A DNA stretch of 64,000 nucleotides from Metabacillus idriensis. GTDB taxonomy: Bacteria; Bacillota; Bacilli; Bacillales; Bacillaceae. Positions 26,015-34,238 of this stretch are shown here, piece after piece. Both the position numbers and the translations under genes were made by a program. Position 1 is the first letter of the stretch. Each line of letters begins with the position of its first letter. The notes under the pieces are model-generated. The model was given only the letters and a program-made list of their open reading frames with translations, ran no database searches and was not told where the DNA came from. The stretch lies in NCBI RefSeq assembly GCF_009674765.1, contig NZ_WKKF01000004.1:186001-250000 (forward strand), written 5' to 3'.

Positions 26015-26254
26015 ATGCGTATTCTTTATATCTTATTTGCCGGAGCCATTGTCTATTTTGCATTGCCCCGTCTGGATTTTTCAAGCAGCAGTTCTTTGGA
26101 AAGCTTCTTTTCTCTAGTTTGGCTGATCTTTGCTTTATGTGTGATTGGCGGCAATATGACGGGGCTGATTTATGCTCCTAAAAAACGTTCTGCAAAACGT
26201 GCAGCTGTGCGCAAGTACCAGGCAAAAACTAAGCAGCGTGCAGCAGCTCGTTGA
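26015..26254 (+). CDS. Small membrane protein of unknown function (79 aa)
   Basis: 79 residues: two hydrophobic segments (about 1-20 and 33-56) joined by a serine-rich loop, then a very basic tail (KKRSAKRAAVRKYQAKTKQR) likely facing the cytoplasm. Start ATG 26015 follows AAAGGAG; the frame continues upstream without an RBS. I do not recognise the family. It lies 70 bp ahead of ytoI and may be co-transcribed with it. Confidence 0.6.
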   Translation: MRILYILFAGAIVYFALPRLDFSSSSSLESFFSLVWLIFALCVIGGNMTGLIYAPKKRSAKRAAVRKYQAKTKQRAAAR

Positions 26255-26324
26255 TATAAAGCGTTCACACCCTTATAATGAAATTGGAAGATAAGAATGG
26301 CTGATGAAAAAAGGGTGAAGAAGC

Positions 26325-27644
26325 TTGGCAACAAAGCATGAACAAATATTGCAGCATATTGATTCCCTCCCGATCGGGGAAAAGATCTCGGTCCGGCAGA
26401 TTGCAAAAGATATGAGTGTGAGCGAAGGTACAGCTTATCGTGCAATAAAAGAAGCTGAAAATAAAGGGTATGTCAGCACGATAGAGCGCGTTGGAACAAT
26501 ACGGATTGAAAAAAAGAAAAAAGAAAACATCGAAAAACTCACATATGCTGAGGTTGTAAATATTGTTGATGGACAAGTTCTTGGAGGCCGTGCCGGACTT
26601 CATAAAACACTGAATAAATTTGTCATCGGCGCAATGAAATTAGAAGCAATGATGCGTTATACAGGCGCAGGCAACCTGCTGATTGTAGGGAACAGGACGA
26701 ATGCTCATCAGCTTGCAATAGAAGCGGGTGCTGCCGTTCTGATAACAGGCGGCTTTGACACGGACGACCATGTCAAGAAAATTGCCGATGAAGCAGAGCT
26801 TCCGATTATTTCAACGAGCTATGACACCTTTACTGTTGCAACCATGATCAACAGGGCCATTTACGATCAGCTTATAAAAAAAGAAATTGTTCTTGTAGAG
26901 GATATTTTAACATCGCTTGATAAGACCGTATGCCTGAAAACGACTGATCCTATTGAAGAATGGTATCAGCATAACTATAAAACAGGCCACGGCCGTTTTC
27001 CTGTTATCGATCATAATTTAAAAGTACAGGGAATGGTTACATCAAAAGATGTGATGGGATATGAGCGCAATGTTTCTGTAGAAAAAGTGATGACGAAAAA
27101 CCCAATTACCGTTATCGGCAAAACCTCCGTAGCATCTGCGGCACAAATGATGGTCTGGGAAGGCATCGAAGTCTTGCCTGTCGTTGATCAGAACAATCGG
27201 CTTGAGGGAATGATCAGCCGTCAGGATGTGCTTCAGGCGCTGCAAATGATTCAAAGGCAGCCTCAAATAGGAGAAAAACTGGATGATATTGTGACAAACC
27301 AGTTTGTAGTGATTGCCGAGGATGCTAAAAAGGCGAATGTATATCGCTTTCAGGTCAGTCCGCAAATGACAAATCATCTTGGAACGATTTCTTATGGAGT
27401 GTTTACAACGGTTGTCACAGAAGCAACAAATCGCTATTTGCGCACACAGAAAAAAGGCGAAATTGTTGTTGAGAATATTACGATTTATTTTATGAAGCCT
27501 GTTCAGATGGACAGTATGCTTGAGGTTCATCCGAAAATACTGGAAGTCGGACGCAAATTCGGAAAAATAGATGTAGAAGTGTTCAGCAATGGAGTCGTTG
27601 TCGGGAAAGCGATGATGATGGTTCAGCTTATAGAGAGAAGTTAA
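26325..27644 (+). CDS. ytoI: YtoI: HTH, DRTGG, paired CBS and hotdog domain protein
   Basis: 439 residues with four parts. The N-terminal winged-helix-like region (about 1-65) contains ISVRQIAKDMSVSEGTAYRAI. Next is a DRTGG-type domain (about 75-190). Two CBS domains follow (about 195-310: GRFPVIDHNLKVQGMVTSKD and GIEVLPVVDQNNRLEGMISR), which usually bind adenine nucleotides. A C-terminal hotdog domain (about 320-435) resembles acyl-CoA thioesterases. This suggests a nucleotide-sensing regulator, possibly of acyl-CoA or purine-related genes, but no target is known to me. The start is TTG 26325 after AAAGGGTG. Confidence 0.85.
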   Translation: MATKHEQILQHIDSLPIGEKISVRQIAKDMSVSEGTAYRAIKEAENKGYVSTIERVGTIRIEKKKKENIEKLTYAEVVNIVDGQVLGGRAGLHKTLNKFVIGAMKLEAMMRYTGAGNLLIVGNRTNAHQLAIEAGAAVLITGGFDTDDHVKKIADEAELPIISTSYDTFTVATMINRAIYDQLIKKEIVLVEDILTSLDKTVCLKTTDPIEEWYQHNYKTGHGRFPVIDHNLKVQGMVTSKDVMGYERNVSVEKVMTKNPITVIGKTSVASAAQMMVWEGIEVLPVVDQNNRLEGMISRQDVLQALQMIQRQPQIGEKLDDIVTNQFVVIAEDAKKANVYRFQVSPQMTNHLGTISYGVFTTVVTEATNRYLRTQKKGEIVVENITIYFMKPVQMDSMLEVHPKILEVGRKFGKIDVEVFSNGVVVGKAMMMVQLIERS

Positions 27645-27661
27645 AAAGAAGGCTCTTTTCG

Positions 27662-27846
27662 TAAACATTGTTGCTTTTAGACTACATGTTAAATACCTTT
27701 AGTGGATCTACGCTGCAGGCATTTGACTCCTGCGGGAAATAGAGGGAAATGGGAGACCCCGCAGGCATAGCCGAGGGGTCCCAGCCGGACCGCGGAAAGC
27801 AAATGCCTGTAGCGGAAAGCAACGGACAACATTTATAATCGAAAAC
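27662..27846. repeat. Long palindromic intergenic element with CGCGGAAAGC motif
   Basis: A 14-bp inverted repeat, GCTGCAGGCATTTG (27712-27725) and CAAATGCCTGTAGC (27800-27813), has one mismatch. Inside it, CCTGCGGG pairs with CCCGCAGG and GACCCC with GGGGTC. GTTGCTTTT and GGAAAGCAAC extend the outer stem. Its layout (ACTCCTGCGGGA... GACCCCGCAGG... CGCGGAAAGC) is like a repeat I have seen in many Bacillus genomes. There is one copy in this window and no coding capacity. Confidence 0.8.
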
Positions 27847-27849
27847 AAA

Positions 27850-27889
27850 CAAAAAGAAAAAGGACGGTCATCCGTCCTTTTTCTTTTTT
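27850..27889. terminator. Bidirectional terminator in the ytoI-ytpI gap
   Basis: AAAAAGGACGG pairs with CCGTCCTTTTT around TCAT, then TCTTTTTT. It can end ytoI transcription and, in reverse, ytpI transcription. Confidence 0.8.
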
Positions 27890-27924
27890 AAAAGATAAGA
27901 AAGTATAAAATTTTGTGCTTCGAT

Positions 27925-28041
27925 GTCTAGCTCCACCGCCCAACTCCTCGGCCAGAACGGATTCGCCAGTAAAGGCAAAAAGCGCCTTTACTGGCGGATC
28001 CTTATCTGTCTGTCGGAGCTAAACGGGCGCTTGCGCTTTTC
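27925..28041. repeat. Dispersed hairpin repeat, copy D
   Basis: The best-formed copy: the central hairpin is a perfect 13-bp stem CGCCAGTAAAGGC with GCGCCTTTACTGGCG. The outer stem is GCCC-AA-CTCC with GGAG-CTAAAC-GGGC. It ends GCGCTTGCGCTTTTC, 3 bp from the ytpI stop codon. Confidence 0.85.
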
Positions 28042-28044
28042 TTA

Positions 28045-28341
28045 TCAGCCTTGCTTGGATTCCTTAAGAGCAAACGGCAAATAATGTTTATAGGCTTTAT
28101 ATCCTGCCCAGCTGCTTGCGAGTCCGACAATCATAAAAATGATTCCAACGACTAATGATACGGTTGAATGAAAAAGAAATAATTGATTGAGTCCAAAGAA
28201 AAAGACGAAAATTCCAAGGGCAATGCTTGACTTTGCAGAGAGCCATTGCTTCTCCATAGGCTTTTTTGTTCTGTAGAATTTGACTTTATAGAAGAGATAA
28301 AAGGAAAAGGCAAAGATGATCAGAATTACGAATACAGGCAT
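28045..28341 (-). CDS. ytpI: YtpI family membrane protein
   Basis: 98 residues from ATG 28341, which has GGAGG 9 nt upstream; the frame is open further but without an RBS. Three hydrophobic segments (about 1-20, 38-58, 62-80) and KFYRTKKPMEKQWLSAKSS as a basic loop are the marks of the YtpI-like family. Function is unknown. It is divergent from nrnA, as in B. subtilis. Confidence 0.8.
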   Translation of the reverse strand: MPVFVILIIFAFSFYLFYKVKFYRTKKPMEKQWLSAKSSIALGIFVFFFGLNQLFLFHSTVSLVVGIIFMIVGLASSWAGYKAYKHYLPFALKESKQG

Positions 28342-28489
28342 TAAGTAAAACCTCCATATTAAACTTACATCCTCTATTTTAATCATTCTTGCAGTGAATT
28401 GCCATAACCAAAAGAGAAGATTCGCTTTTCTGCACGATGGTTTTTATGATTTAATTAGTCTATAAGCAGGTATGCAAAGGAGATTACAT

Positions 28490-29425
28490 ATGAAAAGTGA
28501 AATACTGTCAGCCATAAAAGAATATCAAACGATCATTATCCATCGGCATGTGCGGCCTGATCCGGACGCATACGGATCTCAGTGCGGGTTAGCTGAAATC
28601 ATCAAAGCATCATTTCCTGATAAAAAAGTATTGCTCGCAGGGCTTGGGGAGCCGACTCTTGAATTTTTGTATAAGATGGACACTATTGCAGACCGGGATT
28701 TTGATGGCGCTCTAGTGATTGTCTGTGACACAGCCAATCAGGAGCGTGTTTGTGACCAGCGTTACCGTACAGGTGCAAAATTAATTAAAATTGACCATCA
28801 TCCAAATGAGGATCCATATGGTGATCTGTTGTGGGTGGATACGAAAGCAAGTTCTGTCAGTGAAATGATTTATGAATTTTACCTTTCAGGAAAAGAAGAT
28901 GGACTTGTTTTGCCTGATAAAGCGGCTCAGCTGATTTATGCAGGCATTGTTGGAGATACAGGCCGTTTTCTTTTTCCGAGCACAACGAAAAAAACGCTGA
29001 GGTACGCAAGTGAGCTCGTGGAGTACAACTTTGCTTTCACAGAAATTTACGATGAGTTATATAAGACAAAGGTGAATGCAGCTAAGCTTAGCGGATATGT
29101 TCTTCAAAATTTTAAACTTTCATCTTCAGGTGCTGCATCGATGATTCTGACAAAAGAGATTCTTGAAAAATTTGAAGTAAGTGCTTCTGAGGCTTCTCAA
29201 CTGGTTGGGATGCTTGGCAATATAGAAGGTCTTCGGGCATGGGTCTTCTTTGTAGAGGAATCTGATCAAATTCGGGTGCGTTTAAGATCTAAAGGACCGA
29301 TTATCAATGAGTTAGCCAAGAAATATCGCGGCGGAGGGCACCCACTTGCTTCGGGGGCATCAATCTATAACTGGGAAGAAGCAGAGCAGGTTCTTGCAGA
29401 TCTTGAAAAAGTGTGTCAGGCTTAA
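28490..29425 (+). CDS. nrnA: NrnA, oligoribonuclease and pAp phosphatase (DHH/DHHA1)
   Basis: Degrades very short RNA (nanoRNA) and hydrolyses 3'-phosphoadenosine 5'-phosphate to AMP. It has 311 residues from ATG 28490 (AAAGGAG upstream). The DHH domain has HRHVRPDPDAYGS near the N-terminus, VIVCDTANQERV and IKIDHHPNEDP (about 105). The DHHA1 substrate-binding motif is GGGHPLASGAS at about 285. It nearly touches the convergent small ORF at 29430. Confidence 0.94.
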   Translation: MKSEILSAIKEYQTIIIHRHVRPDPDAYGSQCGLAEIIKASFPDKKVLLAGLGEPTLEFLYKMDTIADRDFDGALVIVCDTANQERVCDQRYRTGAKLIKIDHHPNEDPYGDLLWVDTKASSVSEMIYEFYLSGKEDGLVLPDKAAQLIYAGIVGDTGRFLFPSTTKKTLRYASELVEYNFAFTEIYDELYKTKVNAAKLSGYVLQNFKLSSSGAASMILTKEILEKFEVSASEASQLVGMLGNIEGLRAWVFFVEESDQIRVRLRSKGPIINELAKKYRGGGHPLASGASIYNWEEAEQVLADLEKVCQA

Positions 29426-29429
29426 TCAA

Positions 29430-29612
29430 TTATTTAACTGGGATAAACCAATATCCGAATTCGGTTGAATCTTCGTGGAAGGTCAGTCCTTGTGCAAGCA
29501 GTTCCTTTTTAATTAATGAAGCTAGTTCAGCAGACTCTGCATAAGCGGAAAAGCCTTCTTTCAGCCGATCAGCTTTTTCACGGGCCATCTTTTTGTGATT
29601 TAATACATACAT
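29430..29612 (-). CDS. Small conserved-looking protein (60 aa)
   Basis: 60 residues starting MYVLNHKKMAREKADRLKEG and ending EFGYWFIPVK; soluble and helical, then a short hydrophobic end. ATG 29612 follows GAAGGAGGGAA. It is on the same strand as ytrH-ytrI and convergent with nrnA. By position it could correspond to B. subtilis YtzJ; I am not certain and recognise no domain. Confidence 0.65.
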   Translation of the reverse strand: MYVLNHKKMAREKADRLKEGFSAYAESAELASLIKKELLAQGLTFHEDSTEFGYWFIPVK

Positions 29613-29779
29613 CACATTCCCTCCTTCTAGAAAATGGGTGATTGGGTCTGATGCTATTACCATTTTACCCCATAGATGCGAGGGAGTGCGATGTAATTAA
29701 TTGAAATTTCAAAAAATAATCCCATTTATTTAGTTGATTCCCTTTTAAAACGATTCATCCGGTTCGGAAGTCCCGGATG

Positions 29780-30283
29780 CTACTTTGCAAATGCTACTTT
29801 AAGCTCGATAAAAAGGGTCGTGTATATGAACATTTCCTCAATTTCCACTTTATATTGTTTGTCGTCAATTTTATAGACCTTATTTTCAATCGCTTTTTTC
29901 ATCAGCTTCCGGCTTTTATAAACACTTTCTAAATCCTTTGCAATCACGTCAGAAATATCCTCTTTTACATGATCTTGAATCATATAGGTCATAAGCGATG
30001 TGAATTGATACCTTTCCCCGTTCACCAGAGTTACATGAATGTTTTGGACCCTCAGTTTTTCCTGATTGATTTTATTGAGCGTCTCAATTTCTTCTTTATA
30101 GCTCATATTGGCTTTTTTTAAATCCGAAATTGTATATGCCTGATCTTCAATCTTAGTTGTTAGTTCCTCCTGCCATTCACCGTAAATGTAGAGAAAGATA
30201 CACCAGCTGACGACAGCGCCGAGAACCATTCCCGCGAAAAGCCGCTGCCAGGAAGGTCTTTTGTATAGAGGCGGAATTCTCAT
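29780..30283 (-). CDS. ytrI: Sporulation membrane protein YtrI
   Basis: 167 residues, equal to the B. subtilis protein. MRIPPLYKRPSWQRLFAG leads into one transmembrane helix (about 18-38). A coiled-coil-like stretch follows (about 45-75: EELTTKIEDQAYTISDL), then an extracytoplasmic domain. Start ATG 30283 overlaps the ytrH stop as ATGA, so the two are translationally coupled. In B. subtilis ytrH and ytrI are sigma-E genes of the mother cell, and their loss gives defective spores. Confidence 0.9.
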   Translation of the reverse strand: MRIPPLYKRPSWQRLFAGMVLGAVVSWCIFLYIYGEWQEELTTKIEDQAYTISDLKKANMSYKEEIETLNKINQEKLRVQNIHVTLVNGERYQFTSLMTYMIQDHVKEDISDVIAKDLESVYKSRKLMKKAIENKVYKIDDKQYKVEIEEMFIYTTLFIELKVAFAK

Positions 30284-30618
30284 TGCGGCTGCTCCTGTGT
30301 CAGCCATGAAATAAGGAGCCAGCCTGTCTGGGCACCGCCCATAGCTGAAATAATAAGCAGAATCTGTTTGATGACATCCCGTGTTTCGCCTTCGAAAAAT
30401 CCTCTTTCAAAGCTGTAAAACGTATCAAACGTACCGCCGATTGCAGCAACAAGCGCCCAAATTTTCAATCTGTTTGCAAGACTGTAAATGGTTGACAGAG
30501 GAGGCTCCCCGGCTAAATATGCTCCTACGCCGCCGATAATTGAACCGCCCAAGATCACTCCAAGCGCTATAAAATAACTATTTATAAAGGCTGGTATAAA
30601 AGCTTCTTTAACCTCCAT
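30280..30618 (-). CDS. ytrH: Sporulation membrane protein YtrH
   Basis: 112 residues from ATG 30618 (MEVKEAFIPAFINSYFIALG), 12 nt after AAGGGG; other in-frame ATGs at 30630 and 30627 lie too close to that RBS. Three hydrophobic segments with many glycines (GVILGGSIIGGVGAYLAGE) and ISAMGGAQTGWLLISWL near the C-terminus are typical. It is the first gene of the ytrHI sporulation operon, with a sigma-E-like promoter upstream. Confidence 0.88.
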   Translation of the reverse strand: MEVKEAFIPAFINSYFIALGVILGGSIIGGVGAYLAGEPPLSTIYSLANRLKIWALVAAIGGTFDTFYSFERGFFEGETRDVIKQILLIISAMGGAQTGWLLISWLTQEQPQ

Positions 30619-30643
30619 TTTTATCATCATCCCCTTACTGACA

Positions 30644-30671
30644 TGTATATGGACAAACACAGGGAAGTATG
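30644..30671 (-). promoter_or_regulatory. Possible sigma-E promoter of ytrHI
   Basis: On the minus strand, CATA and CATATACA are 16 bp apart and resemble sigma-E elements (ATA / CATACANT). Mother-cell expression is known for ytrHI in B. subtilis. Confidence 0.4.
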
Positions 30672-30689
30672 TGATGAGAAAGCTTCAAT

Positions 30690-30718
30690 TTGTGTCACTT
30701 TTCAAACAGGAATATAAT
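30690..30718 (+). promoter_or_regulatory. Sigma-A promoter candidate for dnaE
   Basis: TTGTGT, 17-bp spacer, TATAAT, 38 bp before the dnaE start. Confidence 0.5.
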
Positions 30719-30755
30719 AAAACTATGAGAATGCCAGAAAGGGTGGGAACATAGA

Positions 30756-33700
30756 TTGCCATTTGTTCACCTTCAAGTTCAAAGCGCCTACAGTTTGCTG
30801 AACAGCTCAGCAAGAATAGATAAGTTAATCGAAAAAGCAACATCATATCAATTCAAGGCTCTCGCTATTACAGATTTTCATACGATGCATGGAGCGATTG
30901 CTTTTTATAAACAATGCAAAAAACAAGGCATCAAGCCAATTATCGGACTGACAGCTTCGGTCATTTTAGAAGAGACCGGTGAGGATTCTGGGTATCCCCT
31001 TATACTGCTCGCTAAAAATAATGATGGATACCGGAATCTTTTGAAAATCAGCAGTGTACTGCAAACTAAATCTCCTCAAGGAATTAAGAGCAGATGGCTG
31101 AAATCCTACAGCAGCGGTTTAGCGGCCTTTACCCCCGGCAGAACAGGACTTGCTGAAAAGTATATTGGGGAGGGGAAAAGGGAAGAAGCAGTAAAGCTTC
31201 TCGAGATGTATAAGAGCTTTTTTAATGAAGGAGACTTCTATTTATCTGTTCAAAAGCATTCTCTTCAAGATGATTACAAAATGACTGAGGAAATCCTCAA
31301 GATAAGCCATCAAACAGGTCTTCCGCTTGTAGCAGCAAATGATGTTCATTACGTGGAAAAAGAGGACGCCTTTGCCCATAATTGTTTGCTTTCTATTAAA
31401 AATGGCTCAAAAATGGAAGATGACAGCGATTATGCGCTGCCTTCGAATCAGTTTTACTTTAAATCGCCTTCTGAGATGACTGAACTTTTTCAAGATTGTC
31501 CTGAAGCTCTGGAGAATACGCTGAAAATTGCTGAAGAATGCAACGTATCTCTTGAACTCGGAAAAACACAGCTTCCGAAATACCCTGCACCAGCCGGCCA
31601 ATCAGCTGACGAGTATTTGGAAAGACTTTGTCTGCAAGGATTGAAACATCGTTTTTCAGAACCGGAAGATACATATTTTAAAAGGCTTGAGTATGAACTG
31701 GATGTTATCAAACAAATGAAGTTCAGTGATTATTTCTTAATCGTCTGGGACTTCATGAAGTATGCCCATGACCATCATATTTTGACGGGGCCAGGGAGGG
31801 GATCTGCTGCCGGATCCCTGGTAGCGTATGTGTTGAAAATCACAGATGTAGATCCAATTGAACATCATCTTTTATTTGAGCGTTTTTTAAATCCTGAACG
31901 CATCAATATGCCTGATATAGACATTGATTTTCCTGATACAAGACGGGATGAAATGATTGCCTATGTTGCAGAAAAATACGGTTCTATGCACGTTGCCCAG
32001 ATTGTGACATTCGGGACGCTTGCAGCTAAGGCCTCGCTTCGTGATGTCGGAAGAGTCATGGGGGCATCAGCAAAAGAGGCGGATGTGCTGGCAAAGCTCA
32101 TCCCTTCTAAACCCGGTACAACGTTAAAGCAGGCTTATTCAGAGTCTAAAGATCTGCAAAAACTTCTATCAGAGTCAGATTTATATAAAAAAATTTATGA
32201 AACGGCTCTGAAGATTGAGGGCCTGCCGCGCCATACATCCACACATGCTGCCGGTGTAGTGTTCAGCAGCGAGCCGCTGACTGACATCATTCCCATTCAG
32301 GATGGGCATAACGGGATCTATTTAACTCAATTTTCGATGGATTACCTTGAAGACCTTGGATTGCTGAAAATGGATTTCTTAGGCCTAAGAAACTTAACGC
32401 TTATTGAAAGAATAACAGGTCTTATTGAACGGAATGAGAAGAAAAAAATCGATTTCTCCAAAATTTCTTATAAAGATGAAAAGACATTTGAACTGCTCGG
32501 CCAAGGAGATACAACGGGGGTTTTTCAGCTGGAGTCTGAAGGAATGCGGAGCGTTCTTAGAAGGCTGAAACCAACAGATCTTGAAGATATTGTGGCTGTA
32601 AATGCCCTTTTTCGTCCGGGACCAATGGAAAACATACCTCTCTTTATAAATCGGAAGCATCACAGAGAAAAAATCGAATACCCGCATCCTGCACTGGAGC
32701 CTATCTTAAAAACAACCAATGGGGTAATCGTGTATCAGGAGCAGATCATGGAAATAGCCTCAAAAATGGCTGGGTTTTCTTTGGGTGAAGCTGATTTATT
32801 AAGAAGAGCAGTAGGGAAAAAAATTAAGGAAATGCTTGATCAGGAAAGAGAGCATTTTGTATCGGGCTGCATCAAAAACGGCTATGATGAAGCTTCTGCA
32901 AACAGCATTTATGATTTAATTGTTAAATTTGCAAACTATGGATTTAATAGAAGCCATGCTGTGGCCTACAGCATGATTTCGTTTCAGCTTGCTTATCTGA
33001 AAGCCCATTACCCTGTTTATTTTATGGCGGCACTTTTAACTAGTGTGATCGGAAATGATGAAAAAGTCGCTCAATATATTAGAGAGGCCAAGCAGCATGG
33101 CGTTGCTGTTTTGCCGCCATCTATTAACAGAAGTGAATATCCTTTTATTGTAGAAAAGGGAAGCATTCGATTTAGTCTTAATGCAATTAAAAATGTTGGA
33201 ACAAACGCTGTTAAAGAAATCTATCAGGCAAGAAAGAAAAAGGAATTTGCCGATCTTTTTGATTTTTGTGTAAGGGTATCGATGAAAATCGTCAACCGAA
33301 AGGTGATGGAATCTCTCATTTTTTCCGGAGCAATGGATGAGTTTGAGGTGGAAAGATCGACGCTGCTTGCAAGTCTTGATTTAGCAATCGAGCATGCGGC
33401 ACTTTTTTCTTCAGATGATGAAAATCAATATGATTTGTTTTTGGAAGAGGAAGAATTCAGTTTAAAGCCGAAATATATAGAAGTTGAACCATTCAAAATG
33501 GAAGAAATGCTTAAATTCGAAAAGGAAGCATTGGGCTTTTACTTTTCAAGTCATCCAGCATCAGCGCACTCGTTCTTATTTAATCGTTTTGGGGTTGTGA
33601 AAATCAGCGATGCGAAGCAATTGCTTCATCAGAAGGTGAAGGTCGGAGTATTTATCACAGCAATCCGCACGATCCGGACAAAAAAAGGCGAGGTTATGGC

Positions 33701-34118
33701 TTTTCTTGCTTTAAGTGATGAGAGCGGGGAACTTGAAGCGGTAGCCTTTCCGGCTGTTTATACAAAAGCCGGGGATATCTTTTCTCAAGGGAAAGTTGCA
33801 GTACTGAGCGGAAAGATTGAGAATCGCAATGATCGGCTGCAGCTGATTATATCAGATGCAGAAACCATTCAAGATCTCGAAAAGAGAACGAAAACACTAT
33901 TCCTTAAAATTGAAGAGTCACATCTGGCTGAGGGGAAACTGCAGACTGTACAAGATACCCTCAAGCAGCATCGCGGCGGCACACCCGTTTTTCTTTATTA
34001 CGAGAAGGACAAAAGAACCGTCCAGCTGCCAAGAGACTATTTTGTGGATGCAACTGACAGATGTTTGTCGGAGCTTAGAGAACTTTTAGGCAATCAGAAT
34101 GTGGCAATAAAAGATTAA
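30756..34118 (+). CDS. dnaE: DNA polymerase III subunit alpha DnaE
   Basis: In Bacillus this polymerase extends RNA primers before handing over to PolC. It has 1120 residues. The N-terminal PHP domain is about 1-210, and its first motif reads VHLQVQSAYSLL, lacking the HxH metal pair. The palm carries PDIDIDFPD at 386-394, with D387/D389 as catalytic aspartates. GPGRGSAAGSLVAYV, STHAAGVVFS and GVFQLESEGMRSVLR are further signatures. The tandem HhH is followed by an OB fold (about 970-1060: VKVGVFITAIRTIRTKKG). The C-terminus is shorter than in E. coli DnaE, as usual for DnaE3. The start is TTG 30756 after GGGTGGGA. Confidence 0.96.
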   Translation: MPFVHLQVQSAYSLLNSSARIDKLIEKATSYQFKALAITDFHTMHGAIAFYKQCKKQGIKPIIGLTASVILEETGEDSGYPLILLAKNNDGYRNLLKISSVLQTKSPQGIKSRWLKSYSSGLAAFTPGRTGLAEKYIGEGKREEAVKLLEMYKSFFNEGDFYLSVQKHSLQDDYKMTEEILKISHQTGLPLVAANDVHYVEKEDAFAHNCLLSIKNGSKMEDDSDYALPSNQFYFKSPSEMTELFQDCPEALENTLKIAEECNVSLELGKTQLPKYPAPAGQSADEYLERLCLQGLKHRFSEPEDTYFKRLEYELDVIKQMKFSDYFLIVWDFMKYAHDHHILTGPGRGSAAGSLVAYVLKITDVDPIEHHLLFERFLNPERINMPDIDIDFPDTRRDEMIAYVAEKYGSMHVAQIVTFGTLAAKASLRDVGRVMGASAKEADVLAKLIPSKPGTTLKQAYSESKDLQKLLSESDLYKKIYETALKIEGLPRHTSTHAAGVVFSSEPLTDIIPIQDGHNGIYLTQFSMDYLEDLGLLKMDFLGLRNLTLIERITGLIERNEKKKIDFSKISYKDEKTFELLGQGDTTGVFQLESEGMRSVLRRLKPTDLEDIVAVNALFRPGPMENIPLFINRKHHREKIEYPHPALEPILKTTNGVIVYQEQIMEIASKMAGFSLGEADLLRRAVGKKIKEMLDQEREHFVSGCIKNGYDEASANSIYDLIVKFANYGFNRSHAVAYSMISFQLAYLKAHYPVYFMAALLTSVIGNDEKVAQYIREAKQHGVAVLPPSINRSEYPFIVEKGSIRFSLNAIKNVGTNAVKEIYQARKKKEFADLFDFCVRVSMKIVNRKVMESLIFSGAMDEFEVERSTLLASLDLAIEHAALFSSDDENQYDLFLEEEEFSLKPKYIEVEPFKMEEMLKFEKEALGFYFSSHPASAHSFLFNRFGVVKISDAKQLLHQKVKVGVFITAIRTIRTKKGEVMAFLALSDESGELEAVAFPAVYTKAGDIFSQGKVAVLSGKIENRNDRLQLIISDAETIQDLEKRTKTLFLKIEESHLAEGKLQTVQDTLKQHRGGTPVFLYYEKDKRTVQLPRDYFVDATDRCLSELRELLGNQNVAIKD

Positions 34119-34154
34119 AAACGTTTAATCGGTGAATCCAAAAAAATACAAGTC

Positions 34155-34182
34155 TTTACAATAACTAAAATTATGTTATGAT
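34155..34182 (+). promoter_or_regulatory. Sigma-A promoter candidate for ytsJ
   Basis: TTTACA, 16-bp spacer, TATGAT. The predicted start point, near 34189, lies just ahead of the palindrome at 34199. Confidence 0.6.
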
Positions 34183-34198
34183 TTATTATTGGCTGGAG

Positions 34199-34209
34199 TG
34201 GTCAGACCA
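34199..34209. promoter_or_regulatory. FadR/GntR-type operator TGGTCAGACCA
   Basis: A perfect 11-bp palindrome, TGGTC-A-GACCA, flanked by GGAG and CTCC. It matches the core of operators bound by FadR-subfamily GntR regulators (E. coli FadR core TGGTCNGACCA). It lies about 10 bp after the predicted ytsJ start point, and a FadR-type gene lies directly downstream of ytsJ. The natural reading is repression of ytsJ and autoregulation. Confidence 0.72.
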
Positions 34210-34238
34210 CCTCCAATATGACCCTAAGGAGTGAGAAG

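Noticed and set aside
27662-27846. Insertion sequence or MITE with transposase
   Set aside because: No coding capacity and no clear target-site duplication was seen; kept only as a palindromic repeat.
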